Shown: piece after piece, positions 46,496-49,214 of the stretch
How the letters are laid out: every line of letters starts with the position of its first letter
Numbering within the stretch: position 1 is the first letter of the stretch
Assembly: GCA_017434085.1 (NCBI GenBank)
Contig: JAFRFY010000184.1
Span: 1-49,214, forward strand
DNA: 49,214 bases
Direction: 5' to 3'
Source of the DNA: Clostridia bacterium
GTDB taxonomy: Bacteria > Bacillota > Clostridia > Christensenellales > Aristaeellaceae
Made by a program: the position numbers and the translations under genes
The notes under the pieces: generated by a model
Seen by the model: only the letters and a program-made list of their open reading frames with translations
What the model was told of the DNA's origin: nothing
The model's database searches: none

Positions 46496-47626
46496 ATGTA
46501 TTGCTCACGATGCGGAAAAAAGGTATTGGACTCCATGCTGTACTGCCCCTTCTGCGGCGCGGAGATCATCATACCCGAGCAGGACGGCGAGGAAGCGCCC
46601 GTCGCGCCCCCGACGGAGCCGGAGCCGGTGCCGCCGGTGTTCTCCTTCGACCTGCCCGACGACGACGATACGGAGGCGGAGTTGCCCGGGCCGGAGCCCT
46701 CCGCGCCCGAAGTTCCGGAGCCCCTCGCGGCGCCGGTGATCCTGGAGGCCCCGGTGGAAGCGCCCGCGGCCTCGGAGCCCGAACCGGAGCCTGTACCCGA
46801 GCCGGAACCCGAACCGGAACCGGAGCCGGAGCCTGAGCCCGTCGCGCCGAAGCCTCTGGATCGCCGTTCGGCCAGCGTGGGCAACGTGGTGCCCGGGCAC
46901 AGGTCCACGGAGACGCTGGTGCCGAACAAGGCCTCCATGTTCCTGGACGACGCGGACTTCGACGACGATTTCGACGACGCCTTCGACGACGAGGAGGACG
47001 ATACCGACGATTTCGACGACTTCGAGGCGGCGCTCAGGCGCGACGCCCGCAAGCCCCTGCGGGTCGGCGGCTACAAATCGCGCCGACGGGACGAGGACGA
47101 CGAGGAAGAGGAAGACGGGGAGGACGACGACGATGCGTCCGGTAGCTTCGTCTCCCGCCACATAAGGGGCATCGTGGGCATACTGCTGTTCCTGGTGCTG
47201 CTTGCGCTGCTGGCGTTCTACGCGCTGTCGGATTCCGGGCAGCTCTCGCTGGCGAAGATCAACGCCACGCTGCCCCTGCGGGCGGACATCTACAGCCGCG
47301 TGGCCTATGAGTTCTACCAGTCCGGGGATTATGCCCAGTCCGGCGTGTACTACGAGCGCGCCCTGGCCAGGGATCCGGGCAGCTACAACTACGCCTCCTC
47401 GGCGGCCATGGCCTACCTGTCCGCGGGCAACAACGACCGGGCGGCGGAGATGCTCAGGAAGTGCATCCAATTAAAGCCCGACGCCGTGGAGCCCTACGTG
47501 TACCTGCTCAACCTCTATCCCAACGCCGCCTCGCGGCCCTGGGACATCGCCCAGCTGTTGAAGCAGGGCTATGAGAAGACCGGGGACGCGCGGCTGGAGG
47601 CCGTCAACGATGTCCCCCAGGGCTGA
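46496..47626 (+). CDS. zinc-ribbon, membrane-anchored TPR protein
   Basis: 376 aa. An N-terminal zinc ribbon (YCSRCGKKV, YCPFCGAEI) is followed by a long acidic disordered region with repeated EPEPEP units (about 90-120) and Asp/Glu runs (about 155-220). One membrane helix lies near 226-244 (GIVGILLFLVLLALLAFYAL). The C-terminus has two TPR-like units (YEFYQSGDYAQSGVYYERAL, AMAYLSAGNNDRAAEMLRKC). Ribbon in, TPR out is the likely topology. ATG 46496 with GGGAGG 7 nt upstream. The end overlaps the dus start by 17 bp. Function unknown. Confidence 0.8.
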   Translation: MYCSRCGKKVLDSMLYCPFCGAEIIIPEQDGEEAPVAPPTEPEPVPPVFSFDLPDDDDTEAELPGPEPSAPEVPEPLAAPVILEAPVEAPAASEPEPEPVPEPEPEPEPEPEPEPVAPKPLDRRSASVGNVVPGHRSTETLVPNKASMFLDDADFDDDFDDAFDDEEDDTDDFDDFEAALRRDARKPLRVGGYKSRRRDEDDEEEEDGEDDDDASGSFVSRHIRGIVGILLFLVLLALLAFYALSDSGQLSLAKINATLPLRADIYSRVAYEFYQSGDYAQSGVYYERALARDPGSYNYASSAAMAYLSAGNNDRAAEMLRKCIQLKPDAVEPYVYLLNLYPNAASRPWDIAQLLKQGYEKTGDARLEAVNDVPQG

Positions 47627-48641
47627 CGCGCCGCGGTTCGTGCTCGCGCCCATGGACGGCATGACCCGGGCTTCGTTCCGCGCGGTCTGCTTCGGCTACG
47701 GCGCGGACGGCGCGACCACGGAGATGATACAGTCCCTGGCCTACGGACGGGCGAAGCGCCGCCTCAGCGAGACCTTTCTGGAGACGCTTATACGCTTTCC
47801 CGAGGAGGGCGACCTGGCCGCCCAGCTCATCGGCAGCAGCCCCGCCATGATGGGGGAATCGGCCCGGAAGCTTTGCGACCTTGGACGGTTTGACGCCATA
47901 GAGATCAACATGGGCTGCCCCGCCCGGAAGGTGGTGGGCAGCGGCAACGGCGCGGCGCTGCTGCGCACCCCGGAAAAAGCGGTGGAGATCATGCGGGCGG
48001 TTCGGGAGCGTTCCCGGCTGCCCGTTCGTCTGAAGCTGCGGCTGGGCTGGGACGAGGACAGCATCACTGCCCCGGAGCTTACGCGCGCCGCGGAGGAAAT
48101 GGGGTTTGAGCGCGTCACCGTGCACGGGCGCACCCGCGCGCAGCGCTACGCCGGGGCGGTGGACGCCGACGCCATACGCGGCATCGCCGAATCGGTGCGC
48201 ATCCCCGTGTACGCCAACGGCGGCGTGACCTGCGCCCGGGACGCGCTGACGTTCCTCGAAGCGACCCGGGCCAACGGCGTGGCCATCGGGCGGGCGGCGC
48301 TCAAGCAGCCCTGGATCTTCGAGGACATCCGCAGGCTGAGGATGGGGGAGACACCCCGGGAGCACGACGCCGCGGAGCGCGTGGACGTGCTGCTGCGCCT
48401 CGCCCGGCTGTCCTGCCTGCACCGGCCGGAGCGCGTGGCGGTGTGCGAGATGCGCAAGTTCGCCTCGTGGCTGCTGCCCGGGCTCACCGGCGCGGAGGGC
48501 GCGCTGGAGCGGCTCAACCGCGCCTTTACGCTGGAGGATTTTACCCGCCTGATGGAGGGCTACCTCGACGCCCTGCTCCGCTCGAACGATGTGCGCATCC
48601 ACCCGGAGCTCAAACCGAGGACGGATCTGGACACGGTATGA
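47610..48641 (+). CDS. dus: tRNA-dihydrouridine synthase
   Basis: 343 aa. Dus enzymes reduce uridine to dihydrouridine in tRNA D-loops using FMN and NADPH. Motifs are intact: LAPMDGMT (FMN site), QLIGSSP, EINMGCPARKV with the catalytic cysteine, VHGRTRAQRYAG, ANGGV and GRAALKQPWIF. The C-terminal helical domain is present. ATG 47610 is chosen because GGAGG lies 9 nt upstream; it overlaps the preceding gene by 17 bp. It is the last gene of the unit begun at 42278. Confidence 0.94.
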   Translation: MSPRADAPRFVLAPMDGMTRASFRAVCFGYGADGATTEMIQSLAYGRAKRRLSETFLETLIRFPEEGDLAAQLIGSSPAMMGESARKLCDLGRFDAIEINMGCPARKVVGSGNGAALLRTPEKAVEIMRAVRERSRLPVRLKLRLGWDEDSITAPELTRAAEEMGFERVTVHGRTRAQRYAGAVDADAIRGIAESVRIPVYANGGVTCARDALTFLEATRANGVAIGRAALKQPWIFEDIRRLRMGETPREHDAAERVDVLLRLARLSCLHRPERVAVCEMRKFASWLLPGLTGAEGALERLNRAFTLEDFTRLMEGYLDALLRSNDVRIHPELKPRTDLDTV

Positions 48642-48681
48642 TAAAAACCCCCGCCCGGAACGATGCTTCCGAACGGGGGTT
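48641..48681 (-). terminator. terminator of tRNA-Leu
   Basis: AACCCCCG (48646-48653) pairs with CGGGGGTT (48674-48681), with an inner GGAA/TTCC pair. On the minus strand TTTTTATC follows. It lies 3 bp past the tRNA 3' end and also separates it from the convergent dus gene. Confidence 0.88.
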
Positions 48682-48684
48682 CAG

Positions 48685-48765
48685 TGCGGCTGGCGGGACT
48701 TGAACCCGCAAGACTTGCGTCGACGGATTTTAAGTCCGTTGTGTCTGCCATTCCACCACAGCCGC
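48685..48765 (-). tRNA. tRNA-Leu (TAA)
   Basis: Minus strand GCGGCTG pairs with CAGCCGC; discriminator A, and no encoded CCA. The anticodon stem ACGGA/TCCGT closes the loop CTTAAAA, anticodon TAA (leucine). A class II variable arm and a GGGTTCAAGTCCC T-arm are present. Unlike tRNA-Arg at 64-140, this gene does not encode CCA. Confidence 0.95.
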
Positions 48766-48773
48766 ATGTGTGT

Positions 48774-48802
48774 ATTATAGCATATATTCCCGGGAATGAC
48801 AA
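48774..48802 (-). promoter_or_regulatory. promoter of tRNA-Leu
   Basis: Minus strand TTGTCA (48797-48802), 17-bp spacer, TATAAT (48774-48779), with TGC before the -10. The spacer contains the perfect palindrome TTCCCGGGAA (48787-48796). Confidence 0.75.
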
Positions 48803-48916
48803 TGTTCGCGGGGCCATTCATTAAAAAATCTTTACAGAAACGGCCCGATCGTCACGAAGGAACCGTTTTATAACCGCAATGTCACGGTTTGGTACGATTT
48901 GCCGCCCCGTTTGAGG

Positions 48917-48945
48917 TTGCAGTATCGTTAAAGAGAATGTATAAT
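48917..48945 (+). promoter_or_regulatory. promoter of the RPSGQ-repeat gene
   Basis: TTGCAG (48917-48922), 17-bp spacer, TATAAT (48940-48945), about 40 bp before the start codon. Confidence 0.55.
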
Positions 48946-48985
48946 AACAATGATATACTACGATTTATACGGAGGTTTATGTAAA

Positions 48986-49214
48986 TTGGCCACGCAATAT
49001 CCTTCGAATCGATCCTCGAGAGCCTCGGGCGGCTATGACCGTCCCGTTTCCTCCACCCAGCCGGGCATTTCCCGCTCCGGCAGGGGCTACGGCGGCTACT
49101 CCGGCAGACCCTCCGGCGCCTCCGGCGGCGCGCGCAGGCCGTCTTCGGGACAGCGCCCCGCGGGACAGCGCCCCTCCGGCCAGCGTCCCTCGGGAGGGCG
49201 TCCCTCCGGGCAGC
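48986..49214 (+). CDS. N-terminus of a disordered RPSGQ-repeat protein (partial)
   Basis: At least 76 residues, open at the window end. The TTG at 48986 is the likely start, 10 nt after GGAGG; the nearer ATG at 48980 runs straight into a TAA. The visible part is Gly/Ser/Arg/Pro-rich and disordered, ending in tandem pentads of the form RPSGQ, RPAGQ, RPSGG. There is no hydrophobic signal so far. Such basic disordered leaders occur on several large cytosolic or membrane proteins, and the downstream domain is needed to name it. Confidence 0.65.
   Translation, partial: MATQYPSNRSSRASGGYDRPVSSTQPGISRSGRGYGGYSGRPSGASGGARRPSSGQRPAGQRPSGQRPSGGRPSGQ

Noticed and set aside
46760-46860. EPEPEP-coding tandem DNA repeat as a mobile or CRISPR element
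   Set aside because: It is in frame within the zinc-ribbon/TPR gene and encodes a low-complexity linker.

Overview
The window comes from a G+C-rich, spore-forming bacterium of the class Clostridia (Bacillota). The evidence is a tricistronic gerA-type germinant receptor operon, a gerM homologue next to rph, rdgB and yfcE as in Bacillus subtilis, an RqcH-type NFACT protein, Firmicute-type DUF1836 and DUF3783 proteins, and strong GGAGG ribosome binding sites with frequent TTG/GTG starts. Coding DNA is very GC-rich at third positions, which creates many long antisense shadow frames. Intergenic regions are short and AT-rich with clear sigma-A promoters. I cannot place the organism below class from sequence alone; an uncultured gut lineage near Christensenellales or Oscillospirales would fit.

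Layout. 1-140: tRNA-His (cut by the window edge) and tRNA-Arg on the minus strand. 286-5000: a secreted WG-repeat protein, a D,D-carboxypeptidase, and rqcH with a DUF1836 regulator. 5.1-9.0 kb: gerM, an RNase PH/XTP-diphosphatase fusion, a YfcE-like phosphodiesterase, a Dabb protein and a two-domain RhaM-like protein. 9.0-13.8 kb: an uncharacterised DUF protein, manA, and a nuclease-helicase of the XPD/DinG type. 13.8-19.0 kb: the gerA operon and a membrane metallophosphoesterase with eroded metal sites. 19.1-22.6 kb: radA, a secreted M23 protein and a D-cysteine desulfhydrase-like enzyme. 22.6-35 kb: two large secreted Big2 proteins with different wall-hydrolase-like heads, enclosing a double-domain thyX with an HD nucleotidase, recX, yebC, a CbiC-like protein, a histidine kinase and mscL. 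35-42 kb: DUF3783, a DUF4432 epimerase-like protein, an M18 aminopeptidase, RNase R, a CorC/HlyC membrane protein and a HAD phosphatase. 42.2-48.7 kb: one long transcription unit of a methyltransferase, Hsp33, three uncharacterised repeat or zinc-ribbon proteins and a Dus enzyme, then tRNA-Leu and the start of an RPSGQ-repeat protein.

Most genes are housekeeping: RNA turnover (rph, rnr), nucleotide hygiene (rdgB, thyX, HD), DNA repair (radA, recX, helicase), proteostasis (rqcH, hslO) and envelope or spore biology. No phage, integrase, transposase, CRISPR array or defence island is visible. The unusual material lies in domain duplications with uneven motif loss (ThyX, RhaM), catalytic motifs that have decayed (CbiC-like, metallophosphoesterase), the matched pair of Big2 wall proteins, an uncharacterised repeat-protein module, divergent promoters that share one -35 box, and two families of small intergenic repeats.
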